Assembly (NCBI GenBank): GCA_016800925.1
Contig: JABCPU010000016.1
Span: forward strand, 124,001 to 188,000
DNA from: Suillus spraguei
Lineage: Eukaryota > Basidiomycota > Agaricomycetes > Boletales > Suillaceae
Length of the DNA: 64,000 bases
Direction: 5' to 3'
Shown: positions 46,540 to 59,364 of the stretch, piece by piece
Layout of the letters: every line of letters starts with the position of its first letter
Position numbering within the stretch: position 1 is the first letter of the stretch
Notes under the pieces: model-generated
Told to the model about the DNA's origin: nothing
What the model saw: the letters and a program-made list of their open reading frames with translations, nothing else
Database searches by the model: none
Program-made: the position numbers and the translations under genes

Positions 46540-48575
46540 CTGACAGGCACAGAATTCGTGGCGATGAGCGGCCAGTGCACAGTGTATCATGTAAGTCGAA
46601 TTTACATGTTTCGAAACTCTAGCAATCTGTTCAACATGAACCATCGCACCTCCACAAGACTCGAGTTTCAATTGAGCAAGTACTTACTGGAAGCACTTGT
46701 CGACTCAGTGCCTGACCCAAAGGCTCTGACTAAATATCGGGTCAAATCAGTGCTATGGAGCTTCCTACCGATGTGGTAGGACTGAGAGGGCTTGGGATTC
46801 AGAGCACTGTTTTCGTATACCAATATAGGCTTCAACGTCCAGCCTGGGGAATCTCGCTTTCCGTCCCTCTGTCTTGAACGAGTTTCTCAGAGACCTTGTT
46901 CGATATGGGATTCTTCTCCGTGCTCGTATCGTGCTTTTCTGTGAGTTCTGAATCTATTTCTGAATCTGTCTCTTAGAAGCTCACTTTCAAATGTGATTGT
47001 ACAGCAATCACTATCGCTTTCGCAGTCATTGAATTAGGCCTCAATGCCTACTTCCTCTCATCGACAGTGCCAGATGGTTCCTATTTCACCTTCAGTGTTT
47101 TGGGACTTGTCACTACGCTGTTGACAATTATTACCATTCCAATCATGTGCGTACGCCTTTGTCTGGTCACCTTGATTTCTCAGTTTTGTTCACAGGTTGA
47201 TCGTACGACGTGGGGTTCACTTCCATGATTGTCTTCGAACTCTCATGGCTCTGTATGTAGTTTATTTGGAATAATGCATGTTATTATAATCTTTCTGATA
47301 TGCAGTCACCCTTGCGATTCTGTGGGTCGCCACTGCAGGCGATGCCATCTCCACCTCCAACCAGTACTACCCTGGAGGTCGTGTTGATTATGGTGCGTGA
47401 ATTTCAAATATCATATTGTATCATGCTCAGTTACCACCAGATCCCACCATGTATTGTATGGAGCTGCAGGCAGTGGAGCTTTCGCATTCCACAACTTCTT
47501 CATATGTCAGTTTTACACAGTTTGGGTCGAATTTTTACCTAACAATGTTATTTTAGTCTTGGGGTATACTTGCGTACTGCTAATGTTTTCCATCATTGGA
47601 TTCAGTCGCGGTGATAGCGTATGGACGCATTCCGTTAAGGAGGTCTTCTTCGCGCAAGAATCGTGGCCTGTACAACGGCAGGTTCCTCTGAATCAGTACT
47701 CGGGCGCTCCTCCGGCTCACACCTGTTTCGCAGCCTCAGCCATTCCAGCAATACCAGCCAGTGTATTCTGGCCAGTCACAGAGAATTTCTGTGTAACATG
47801 CATGATGATTACTTGCAAATCATCTACTTCGACTCACATGTTTGTCGTTTCTATGTATTGACACTGCTGGTGGAGGATACCTTTTGTGGGTTTATGTTTC
47901 TGGTGAAGTTCGGTGTTTACAGATTATACTAGTACTACATCATGCGGTATGTTATAATAACCCTACTCAATAACAGTTTATTTCTTCAGTTTATTTACTG
48001 TTCGAACGATGGGAAATAAACTATCAGAGTTATTGAGTGGCAGATTATTTGCCAGTTAATTTCATTCATGGAGCTGTCGTCAGAGATGCTGGAGTAAAAT
48101 GGCTTTGATTGTGGCATAACCGATAATCTGGATGGCATCATGGTTAGGCCTTGGAATCGTTTTGTTGTCGTGCGTAGTTGAGAAGACCGGAATGGCCTAT
48201 AGGAGATAAGTAGTGCAAACCAATCATTCATGCTTGAAGTTGTAATAAGCTGCGGGCGTGTAACTTTATGAAACGTGTCCAAGTCGCGATACTGCAGTAG
48301 ACTTCTCAAACACGAACGTTTCCTGCTGCTGCGCTTCAACTGCTCATTAGACTCAGAAGTTGGCTACATCATTGATCTGGCTTCCCACAAATGTCTGAGG
48401 ATGATGATCGCGCCGTGAGGGCCGCAAGAGCAAAAGCTTTGGTTTGCATCCTCGGAAAGTTCAGCTATTTCACAGGCTCACGTATTTCTGTAGCTTGACA
48501 AGCGACGACGGAAAAAGGTTGCTGGCAGTGGCGCGTTGGCAAGTCCACCTCCGTCGAGGTCGTTCACTCCTGGTC
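46540..48575 (+). repeat. Tandem duplication unit 2 (about 2.0 kb)
   Basis: Direct repeat of unit 1. Starts at CTGACAGGCACAGAATTC and runs through a decayed MARVEL-like gene into the intact golgin start; similarity stops at CCTGGTC in golgin exon 2 (about 48575). Scattered substitutions and small indels show that the duplication is not very recent. Confidence 0.8.
46905..47796 (+). pseudogene. Decayed second copy of the MARVEL-like gene
   Basis: Aligns base by base with the intact gene at 44972 but carries at least four small deletions. One G is lost in exon 1 (GTGGCTCG became GTGCTCG) and shifts the frame before the first intron. In exon 3 nine bases and then two bases are missing (near GATCGT and GTGGGG). 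In exon 5 about ten bases around CCACCGTCAATGCG and further single bases are missing. Exon 2 and most splice sites are still recognisable. No full-length product is possible. Confidence 0.8.
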
Positions 48576-51432
48576 TCCATGAGTCTGCACCCTCCACGGA
48601 GGACATCAAGAATGATGTTGCTGACCTGTATGTCTACGACCTCTGACCCATCTATCACGCTCAAACCAATTCATTATTCCTCAGCTTCACACCAGCAGAT
48701 TCAGACGCGAACTGGATCGAATCCCTGTCTAGAGCAGACGTACCGCACTCGACAACTTCCAATGTTCTGCCGACAAATGCGCCCGCTTCATCATTTCTTT
48801 CTGGGCAAGCTGAAGGATCGCATTCTCGGGTGACATCCCTGCAGACAACAGTCGCTCCTGTTCAAAGTGAGAACGGCAACTTACGGAGTTCGCCAAGTCG
48901 CCTGGAAGCACTCGAGACAGGTATATCAATCTACATTTTTACACTGGCTGAGTCTCATTCATTGTTATAGATACCAAAGCCCAGTTGAAGAAGCTTGAAG
49001 AAGAAAAGAACACACTTAAGCTTCAGCTTCATCAGGAACAGCAGCGTGCTCAAGACGCGTCGAGACGCGTAGAGGTGGTGGTCCAAGAGAAGCGGTTACT
49101 GGAAGACATGCGCCACTCAAGTCAGGCAGAGATTCTGCAATTGAAGTCGCAGGCTGATGAGCTTCGCCGGAGTCATGCAAAGGAACTTGATGATCACCGC
49201 CGCATAGCGAATCTACACAAGGAAGAGATCGAGAAGCTTTCAAACCAACTCGGCGCAGCACGTATTGAAATACAGGACTATTACTCCAGAGAGGTGGAAT
49301 CCACTAAACGTCGGAATGAGCAGGATGAAAACCATCAGAGGACCATTTCCCTCCTTGTTTCAGAAAAGACATCACTGCTGGCTTCGGTTGCTCGTCTGGA
49401 AGAGCTCGAGATGGGTACGTTGACTACTTCGATGAATTTCTTGTCTCACTATTTTTTATATCTAGAGACACAAGAGAAGAATCAATTGCTCCAGACTGAA
49501 TGTGAAAAATCGCAGTCGCTCAACCAACGCGTCAAAGATCTGGAGAGTAGTTCCTCTAAGCTTAACATACAACTACAAGAAGCCCTGATACGAGAAAGAG
49601 ACCTGGCTGAAAAGTCGCGAGATCAAGTGAGCAATCCAGTTCTAACAAGAGTGCCCCGCTCAAAAATTTTCAGGAAAGAGAACTACAGCTTCTCAACGCG
49701 TCTCTGGAGGAAGTGAGGTCTGCATCCGAACAGCATCAACAGCGTGTTCGCGAACTCGAGGAGCAAATAGAAAGTGATGATCGTGCTGAACGGCTGGAGG
49801 AGTCACTCAAGAACACCCAGGACCGCGCCGAAGAACTCGAGTTTCAACTCTCTAAGCTCAAGCAGGCATGTGATTTACCTTTCCGTTCGCTAGTGCTAAC
49901 CAAACAAGTAGACTCTTGCGAATGCAAAATACGAGAAGGATGAGATACAGTCTCAGCTTCAATTGCGCAATGATAGCGAAACTGAGTGGAAGGCCAAGCA
50001 CGCGAGTCTTGAGGAGCAACACTTATCCCTCCAAGAGTGTATCCACTCTGCCAACCAAGAACGCGATGCATTGCTTGAAGAGCGTGCGGCACTCCAGTCT
50101 CAGGTTAACTTCAATCAAAGCGCGATTAAGCAGCTTCAGCAAAAGCTTGGTGAGGTCGCGTCGGAGTTATCGTCGAGCGACCGTGCTCTTCAAAATACCC
50201 ATAGCGACCTGAGGGTTGCCCATCGGCGAGCTGAGGAAGCCGAGAGGACGCAGAAAGATCTGCAGACAGAAGGAACAAGGTTGATGCAATCTCTGGACGA
50301 GATGCGACCCAAGTTTGTGGAGCTTACCTCCACTAAAATGGATTTAATGGAACGAATCGACAAGCTTGAACATGAAAAGAATTCACGAGATACTTTCATC
50401 TCGAAGCTGGAAAATGCGCTTGGCGAGGCGACGGAGCGGGAGGCTCAGGCGGCTCAAGTTCATAAAGAAGCACACTCGTCGTATGAGAAGGACAAAGTCT
50501 CACTGCAACAATCGATCGTTGAGCTGCAGCAGGGCTATGCCGAACTGCAGGCTGAACTGGAGTCATCACGGGCGGCAGTGCTCAGTTTGGAGGGGGACCG
50601 CACACAGCTGCGACAAATAGAGGCGCGTCAGTTAGAAATCATTGACCGCCTCTCCGTAGAATCCGATCAACACTCACAAGCAATGTCCCACTTGGAGTCA
50701 GACCTTCGGTCATACAGGAACCTTGATGAGGAACACCGCGCCTTCATTGAACGATCTAACTACGAGCATGAAGCTCTACGGGCAGAGTTGAACGCCAAGG
50801 ATGAGATGGAGCATCTTCGAACCTCTTCACCCGACAAGGCTGCTCATCGTTCACTGGATGATGAGATGATCGGTGCGGTCAGAGTCCAACACGCTATGGA
50901 TCTCTCCAATGCCAACTCCCAAATTCGCGCTTTGGAAACTACCGTCTTCGAAGCTCAGGCAAAGTCACATAGCCTGCAGAAGCAAATCAGCATTTTAGAA
51001 GATCAGCTCGCACAACAGCGCTCCACGTCGAGAGCAACCTCGAGGCCGTTTTCTCCTGGAGTGCCAGGCAGACCCTCCAGTCGTACCCTTAATCCCATTG
51101 ATTTGCGGCGTGGGTCTTTCACTCACAGATCAAGCAATCTTGCCCCACCTTCCCCACGGACTGTTTTTGATGTTGGACTCTCACCTGAAACTCGTCACAA
51201 ACGTCAAGTTAGTCTTGGCATGTTAAAAGCACGTATTGATAGCGAGGTTGCGGCGTCAGCTGGTGGCTATCCTTCGTCGCGACAGCTTTCCCCTGTTCCA
51301 CAAGGCGACGAAGGAACATCGGGACGGGAGCCTGACTCTCCTTCCTGGCATACACACCGGCGGCCACAGTTCATGGACGAGTCTCACATATTCTGGTGCC
51401 ATTCGTGTGATGGAGAATTAGTTATCCTATGA
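48391..51432 (+). CDS. Golgin-like coiled-coil protein
   Basis: Seven exons (48391-48441, 48494-48627, 48685-48920, 48971-49414, 49466-49626, 49674-49865, 49912-51432) give 912 residues. The N-terminus is basic (RAVRAARAKALLDKRRRKKV), reminiscent of Golgi tethers that bind partners through such a segment. It is followed by a Ser/Pro linker and then about 650 residues of almost unbroken heptad coiled coil (LKKLEEEKNTLKLQLHQEQQ and onward to LQKQISILEDQLAQQ). The tail is Ser/Arg/Pro-rich and ends with HIFWCHSCDGELVIL, a short Cys-containing motif. Tethering of vesicles or organisation of the Golgi is a reasonable guess; myosin-tail-like proteins are the alternative. No GRIP domain is seen. Intron 6 (49866-49911) is GC-AG. 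Its 5' end was partly duplicated upstream. Confidence 0.82.
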
Positions 51433-51631
51433 TATCCCCGTTATTAGTTGCATCTTAAACATCTAGATTACAAGTTTGACTTTCACGTCTAGCTGATACC
51501 TGTCATTCACTATCTGGACCGTTAAGCGCATTGAGGTTCAACGTTCAAACTGAAGAAGGATCACATGCGAGAGGTCATTACAAAGCGACATAAAAGTTGA
51601 AACCAGTAAAAGAGTGCTATAGTACTGATAA

Positions 51632-54600
51632 TTATAAAAGCTCATCCTGTCTTGTCCGAAGTTTGTGAAGCTTATGCAGCAAAGACTAACATGCCAAGAA
51701 AACCGTGAGTGGATGATCTTATCAAATATGATTAAACTTACTTCGACTTCCTCGGGCCGAAGCGTCCCTCTTTTCCTTTCCTCTTCCACGCCCTTCTCGA
51801 TGCTTGTCAAAATATCATGAATAAGCTCACGATAATCCACGCCGAAGAAATGTGTCAATTTGGCAGCTCGTCGCCTGCGCAACTGGAAGTCAGATGACCC
51901 CTTGGGCGACGACACAGGTATCTCAGTGGCTATCGACGCCATGGATGTCCGCGTTGGTAACGAGAGTCTGCGCTCCGACTTGAACGAATGCGACGAGCCA
52001 GAAATCCTATGAGATTCTAGCAAAGGCTGTTCTTCAGTGGGAGAATCCACTAAATCGCTATGGAGGAACCGATGAAGCTCCGCAAGAGACGCTCTGTCAT
52101 CCTTTGAAATGGTGAGTACCGTACATGATTCCACTGATCTGTTCACTCACTCGATCAATGATCTCTGTCAGTGACGCGATAGAATGTTGATAGTTCATGT
52201 ACACAGAAGATTGTGCAAGTGTATCGAGATAGTCAGTTACCTGACCAGGCTCTGGAGAGCTGGAAGACTTGATCGGGATTAGGAACGCAGTTGACTCCGA
52301 AGTTCCTGGGCGATGGACTTTCTTCCCTTTCATGTATGCAGTCTGGTTTGGATTACGCCGAGAGAAACCAGAAGCGTTGGCGGGTACATAAGTCGGGGTC
52401 ATAGGACACGCTACAGGGGATACCGGTTGAGAGCGGGCCACTGTTGCAGGAGCGTGACGAGTATGGAACAAGGTTTGCGGAGGGGGGGTCCCGAAAAGCT
52501 GATTAAAATGATGAGCCTTTACCATGATAGGCAACAAGGAAGAACAAACTTTTTCCATCTTCTGAGCACGCTTGACATTCAAAGCCTTCTCCTCGTCATC
52601 GAGCTCTGTCTTGACACGCTCGAACGATGGGGCGGATGAACCGCTCCTTCGCCTGTAAAGCCACATGTCGTGGCCGTCCAAAGGCACCGGCGATGGAGGT
52701 AGAGACGGGCCAGCTGTATGGCCAATAACCAGATCCGTAGGGACACAAGAACCAAGAAAACGGTGGAGTTTAGCCAACTTGTCACGCTTTCTTCTTCTCT
52801 CCGCTTCGGCCTGTTCCTCGGGCGTAAAGGTCTCCACTACAGATGGTGTCGAGGATGAATGATGGAAGATTCGGCGACCGTTTGCCGTGTTCGGCATGTC
52901 TAAATTGATCGCATCCGAAGGATCATGTGAATTATCTTCGTCTGAGAGATCAATGAAGGAAGTTGGTGAATTATATTGGTGCTGCGGATCCCAATGGCGA
53001 TGCGGGCCGTGATGATCGTGAGTGGTTGGTGGCTCCGGTGAGTCATCCAGGTAGAATGTAAAGCTACGTGGAGTGTGGGGCGTGGAATATCTGCGACCAT
53101 TCTGTGCTGATGGGCAGTCAATAACTTGCCATGACGATGACGGTTCCGATTTGAAACCGGGAGTCTTCACGGCAACAGATACAGACAGTGCATGACGATG
53201 ATGCTTCTGCTTCGCTGATCCCAGCAAAGCAGAGAAGGGGGGCTGTGGCAGCATCTTAAATAGGCGTGATTCCTCTACTCCTGATGCAGCTATTTCAGCC
53301 GCCGGAGTTTGTCCTAACAGTTGCGCCAACTTGCGATTTCTCCGTATGAGATCGGCTCGTTCGTTGGCGTCAAGCGTGTTGGTTGTCGGTGGTAGGGGAA
53401 CTTTGAGACGAAAGGGTGGCCGAGGAGAAGACGAAAGAGAACGTTTCTGTAAACGAGTTTTGCGACCTCTTTTCTCGAACGGGGGCTTCGGACTAGTTGG
53501 AACGAGTGGTTTCAGAGTATCTGTGGTATAAGGGAATGCAGGGCTAGGAGGTGCAAACTCAGGCGTTGCAAGCGAGGTTGTCGAAGAACACGGTGAACCA
53601 GGACGATAGGAAATAGGCGACAAATATGGACCAGAAGTAGGGCTTGTAGGAGCAAATATCATTGCCGAAACGTCTGAGCGTGAGGATGCTGAAGAGGTTG
53701 GTCGTGAGTGTTGTGGGGAATCAAGAACTTCGTTGGCGATAGAAGTAGGGCTGGCCGGCGCAAAAACCATACTAGGAAGGTCGTTCAAAGATGAATTACG
53801 AGAAATACTAGAATATATGCTTGAAGATAATATCGCTGGTGTAGATGGACGGCGAGAGGATATGATAGATGTGTCGTCCTGGATAGGACGGGAAACTGGG
53901 GGAAAAGACGAGAAAAAATCGATAAATGATTGCTGGTCATTACTTGCTCGTTTCTGCAGCGAAGGCAGAAGTGGCATTTCGATCGGGGATATGGGAGGTA
54001 AATGAGGCAATGAAGATGCGTGATATGTGCTTGGTGAATTAGAAGATATGGCCACTGCTGATGGCAAATAACCAGAATTAGGGAGGGAGCGGGTGGATGA
54101 AGCTGAAGGCGAGTTGCCACCTGTGTATGCACTGGTCGAGAAGGGAGACTGGGCACGCACAGGAGAGGACTGTTGTGTTTCAGTAGTCCGAGAGGAGGCA
54201 TTAGAAATCGAGGCTGTCTCTGTATCTCCGAATGCGGATAGTTGATGCAACATTGCTTGGTATCCCGATCCTCGCCCTTGTCGCACCTGCGGTACTACAG
54301 CCATGAACCAACGTTAGTATCTCACCATGATATCTCGAAGAAGCTGACCTGAAAGAGATGACTGATAGGCGCTGGAGTCTACCAACTCTGTGCGATAAGG
54401 CCGGAAATCAACATGATCGTCCTGTTTTGGCTTCATGCTGCTGGGAATAGCAACGCTTGTGAGAATGCTCAAGGACTCTCGCCCTTTCGTAAATATTTTC
54501 TCAACCTTTTGCAAGGTAGGTGATGAGCGAGAGGAAGTCATGAGATTTACCGGTAGGTCGGTAGTATGGTAGACATCTGGTTCACTCTTATTCTTGCGTG

Positions 54601-55137
54601 GAAGCGAAGCAATAGTCTCGGTGGAATCCGCATGACCATTCCGTAGTGAAAGAGCTGATATCGGACCTGTTGTCGCGTGAGTTGATGTATAGATATGATC
54701 AAGAAGTACTTGCCTGCATCAAATGTATTAATAGTCGGCGCGACGGGTGTTGGGTTGATATAAGGGTTGGGCGCAGCAGATGCGGGGCTTGAATAATCGA
54801 CAGGACTATTCATGACGGGCTTTAGAGCGTCTGGCCAGGAATCAGACCTAACGTTAATCTTCTTCCGCCGAATTTCCTTGACACGGTTCTCGTAATTGGC
54901 TGTCTTCTTTACTGTATTTCGGGGCGGTGGTGGGGCGAGACTGACAGCGAATCCCGACGGAGGTGAGACAGAAATAGTTGGAGACCTGCTAGCACGACGA
55001 GTAAGTTCGTCTTGTTGGAGAAGGGCTTCAAGATCTGGGGATATTTTAAGAGAAGTAGCAGCTAAGACAGGTAAGACAACGTTGAAGGATAATGATGCAG
55101 AATGCTTACGGGTCGTGTAGGACATGATATTGGACAT
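51632..55137 (-). CDS. 1074-residue protein of unknown function
   Basis: Six minus-strand exons (55110-55137, 54714-55034, 54349-54666, 52151-54294, 51742-52101, 51632-51685) give 1074 residues. Most of it is Ser/Pro-rich and disordered, with basic clusters (KRGRKTRLQKRSL) and acidic patches. A short motif of basic residues followed by KLxxxLG recurs: NRKLAQLLGQTPA near 546, KLAKLHRFLGSCVP near 729, LAELHRFLHSDL near 946 and AKLTHFFGVDYRELIHDIL near 1019. A C-terminal helix (LLHKLHKLRTRQDELL) is created by the last splice. Intron 2 (54667-54713) is GC-AG with donor GCAAGT. I do not recognise a named family; a signalling scaffold is possible. It is convergent with the golgin, 200 bp between stops. 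Confidence 0.78.
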
Positions 55138-55783
55138 GATGGTAGGAAAGAAAGCCTCCAGTTGGTGGTCGGACCAAATTATTTAAAAAAAAACAAGTTC
55201 CTCCCGCCGCTTAGGCCGAGACGACAGGAATATGTCAGAATGAAACTTGGAATTGAGTTTCGCAGCTGAGAGTTGCCTAAAACTTCAACTTGCAAACACT
55301 TGATGATCACAGAGAAGAGCAAAAAACTTGGATGGTCAATAGTCTTCTCAATATTATAGTAATGTCGAAGCTTGGACCAGCCTGGGTCCTTTTTGCGCAC
55401 GGCACCCTCTCCGTTACGGACACTGACACATGACGACCACCTCTTCGGCACCTCCTGTCAAATTACCAACCGTTTACCGTGCCGAACCGAAAGACAACAT
55501 CTCGTCAGTGACGGCCTAGGGGTCAGGCTTATTAGGTAATTGAAATTTTCTACTCGGACTGCCACGTCGAGTGCAAGTCCCACCGACGACAAATAATGCA
55601 ATGTTAAGAACCAACATAACACATTGGTGACTAGTCATTGTATGAGAGATAATGTGCTGGGTTATCTTTTAAATACGTGCGTTGATTAGTATACCGAAAT
55701 GTTGAACCATGACAAAGTACGGATAAGAACGATGCAGTGCAGATCAGTGATGTACATGAGCTAGGCAATTTTCAAACGTTGAC
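55138..55783. other. Intergenic, no gene seen
   Basis: Holds the promoter of the 1074-residue gene and the 3' flank of the SMP protein. No recognisable coding sequence. Confidence 0.55.
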
Positions 55784-58700
55784 TTATCGTGCTGGTGCTT
55801 GTGACCTGCGCGGAGGTAATGGAGGCCTGTTATCCGGCCCTTTAACAATCACCAATTCAGATATGCCAACAGGTGGTGACGTTTCAGCTGGTTGTGGAGA
55901 TGGATTTGATATTCCCTGCACTGGCGAACCTCCTCTCATCTCTTCTGATGCAGGTGACACAGAGGAAACAGCAGAATCTTTGGACGAATCAGTAGTACGT
56001 GGTACCGACGATACCGTCCGCGGAGGAAGAGGAGGAGGAACAGGCCGTACAGATGGTGAAGCGGCATCGGCAGAAAGACTGAGTGGGGCAACATCTGCAT
56101 TACGTTCGTCTGTGTCTGCACGTAGAGGTGTCGATAGGTTGTCCGAGCCTTGTAGTTGACCTGTCAGAATCGGGCTTTTCCACAAGCGATACATGCTTTG
56201 GATAGCAGGTCCTTTTGACTTGCTCTCCGGGGGTGTTGATGATGGTGCAGTGTTCCCCATAGACATAGGTTCACCACGGTGACTTGCATGGATCCCCGGA
56301 ATAGTCATTGTCCGTGCTTGTGAAGGCTGGGTATGAATGATAGATGGCCTGCGATGCTCTTCTGTTACGTCCGTGAAATCGCGGTCTTTGAGTGGATCAT
56401 TTTCTGTCGCTGACCTTGACAGAGAAGGTGCAACAGATGTAAATGAGGAACTCCCTTCTGATAAGCCGCCCTGTATTATGTGTGGAGGCGATGCAGGTGC
56501 ACCAGACAATAATGACACATCACTCGATGGGCTTGTGGACCTCTCTCCTTTCCCATTGGGGATGGGAATAGGGGCGGACCCACCGTCGTCCCTGCGCTCT
56601 CTTCGTTCGGTAACAGCGGCACGCACTTCTGCATAACTGGGGCGGCCATGGACGCTCTCTGTCCTATGAGCGTCCGAATGCCCAACATCCGGCACGTCAT
56701 TCTGAGAATTAACATTACTATCTTTCTTAAGACCACCCCAATTGACCCCCCATTTGCGCATTGCCTCCTTAGCAGAGTTGCTCAGTGCCTGCTTGTCTGC
56801 AGCTTTCGACTTGAGCGTAGAGAACAAGGAGCTCGCCGCATTCGAACCACTGGAGGGTCGGGGGCTCTTAGAGGGTATGTCAGAGTCGGAAAAACCATTG
56901 AGAGGCTCATCGCCACCGACCGATACCGAAGATGAGACAGAATCTGCTCGAGAAGACCTAGAATGTGCCAAAGAGTGTACCGACGAAGACCGGCCGTGAT
57001 ATTGCGGCGACAGGTAGCCGGGTCTTTCTTCATCCAACTCCATCTCACCAGTAGGTTTGTCTGGATAGAGGTTGGTAAGAAGATCTTGTTTCGGCGTTGT
57101 AGAACTTGTAGCGCGACTCCGCCGTCCACGAAGATTAGACTCCTCAACATGCTCGCCCGCATCTGAATCATCTCCACCAGATGACAGATGCTTAGATATT
57201 TTTACATTGCTATCCGAGGTTCCGGTGGTTGCGGAGCGGATGACTGACACGCCTCCAAGTGATGATGCATTAACTACCAGGTCTTCAGCAGACACTGAAC
57301 GCTTTATTGACGATGCCGTGACCTCTTCGGATGGACCTGAAATAGATGGGAGGTCTGCCTCAGATGCTGCAGGCTTTACACTTTCAGCTTCAACCTTTGT
57401 TGAAGTTGAGGCGGGCTCTGACTGCTGGCGCCGCGCAGCATCTGACCAAAGTCCGCCACGATGTAAATAGGGCGAACTGTCAAAGAAACTGATATCATCC
57501 ATGTTGGGCATCACGACGGACTCTTGTATCTAGGTCGTAAAAAAATTAGATTGTGATTAATATGATGGATCATCAAGCATACTCACCACCTCGATGATTC
57601 TTGACTTGATCGTGTCAAGTATCATGCTCCACGTAATTTGGCGGTCGCTCACAATGGGCTCGACATCAATGACCACACGCGGGGTCTGCGTGAATGCGTA
57701 CCATATCCGACTACTTGGTGGTCGCTTGACCTTGATGAGGAGGTTTCCATCTATTTCCCGCAGAATGACTGCCAGTACCAGTTTAACTGTGTACGACTTG
57801 AATCGAGCACCGAGGTTGATTGTGGCAGTAGCCTCGACGGTCGCACGGACCTCCCCTTTGTATGTAAAGCGCACCTCGAGCGACGCGTCGCCCTCTTTTG
57901 TGAGCTCCTTCAACATCGGCTTGCTAAGTGTCGGGGCCTTGTTCCCAATTGAGAATTCGGTGACAGAAATGTCTGTGAGGAATGTAGGGCGCTTGACTTT
58001 GGAAAGTTTCTTCATGAGACGACCGATGATGTACGACTCTAACGTCTGTGTGCGATAGAAGCTAAAGAACATGCGCCCAAGTAGCGCGTTTAACCAGCGC
58101 ATGGGGATGACATCGGGTTGCTCATCGAGTGTCACGACAAGCTTGTTCATTTCTGAAGGGAGGAATACGTTCTGCAGTGGATCGAGAGTGGGCGTGCCAG
58201 TCGGGTGTTCAGACGCATGCACAAGCGCAAAGTACCAATCCTCCATCTCGACGCAAGAGCGCACGAAGATGAACCATGGCGTCGATGCGCTCAATGCCTC
58301 TTGTCGTGCAGCGTCCCGAATTTTCTCTTCTTCAATAAGTCGCTCGCGTTCCGCCGTCCGTTTCTTCGAGCTTCCCCCTGCCTCCTCCAACTTCTCATCG
58401 ATATCAGCATCTTGTAGTGTCATCTCCTTTGTCACGCTCGGCATTACTTTTTCCTGGGGTGTTGGTCTTGGCCGCAAACATATGGCGTTCCGTTTCGTGT
58501 AGAGCTCTCCATCCAGAAGTCCTTCTGGGTAAACAGACACCTCATGTCCACCCAACTCTATAGCGGCTCCACACTCCGTCCTACTTTCGTCCTCGTACAG
58601 GTACAATACTGTGCCCTTAAGGACAACGTACCACATATCCTTCGGCCGTGAGCGCTTAGGATCCTTGGAGCGCGCATCAAGGTAGGAGCGGACGAGTGTG

Positions 58701-58987
58701 ACATAGGAGCCATCGAATGATACGGGTTCCTCGAACGTTCTACGCACGGTTAGCCAACCTTTGCGCGTCCTGGGCCGATCGTCGACTTCCAGCGATGAGG
58801 CAGGATCTTCAGTTTCTGCCTGTTGCTCAGTCGACTCGGTATTGAGCTCTGGCTTGGCATCTTTACCTGAGTTAGACTGCACTGGGATAGAGGTGTATAT
58901 GGTGATACCAACGACGATGAGGATGACCAAGGGAACGAATGTCAGTCCGCCTACGATATACGCATAGAAGAGTGCTTTAAGCGACAT
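55784..58987 (-). CDS. TEX2/NVJ2-type protein with TM, PH and SMP domains
   Basis: Two minus-strand exons (57587-58987 and 55784-57529) give 1048 residues. A transmembrane segment lies near the start ([20 protein letters not shown], about 12-31). A split PH domain follows at about 75-265 ([41 protein letters not shown]). The SMP lipid-binding domain covers about 290-467 ([65 protein letters not shown]). SMP proteins move lipids at contacts between the ER and other membranes; in yeast Nvj2 works at nucleus-vacuole and ER-Golgi contacts. The last 580 residues are Ser/Pro-rich and disordered with PPLPPR-type proline motifs that could bind SH3 domains. The single intron is GT-AG. Confidence 0.9.
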
Positions 58988-59364
58988 GTCAGAGACTTGA
59001 GCAACTGAGTGGAGTTCCCACTACTATAATACGTAGTGCTACTAGATTAACGTCTGGTTAGCACTGAACTGGATAAAACTGGCTTTAGCAGTCAGACTAC
59101 TTGAAAGGACAGGAGAGGAGATAAAGAACAGGTTGGATGTGTGGAGCAATTGGGTGAGGAGGCACAGTGGCATATAAGTTCCCACGTCAGGTAAACGTGT
59201 CTCCCATTTCCGCTCTGACAACAGTAAACGTGGATCTCGGTATTGAACATATGTATGAATTAAATAACATGATAGATATAATGCATAAGAATGATTTATG
59301 TTTTATGGAATGAACTGGGCAAATGCAACAAACGAGGAAAAGAGTAGATCGGAGTAATAGAAAC
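58988..59364. other. Intergenic, no gene seen
   Basis: Promoter of the SMP protein and 3' flank of the next minus-strand gene; A+T-rich near 59240-59310. Confidence 0.55.

Noticed and set aside
46905..47796. Second functional MARVEL-like gene
   Set aside because: Comparison with the intact copy shows frame-breaking deletions in exons 1, 3 and 5.
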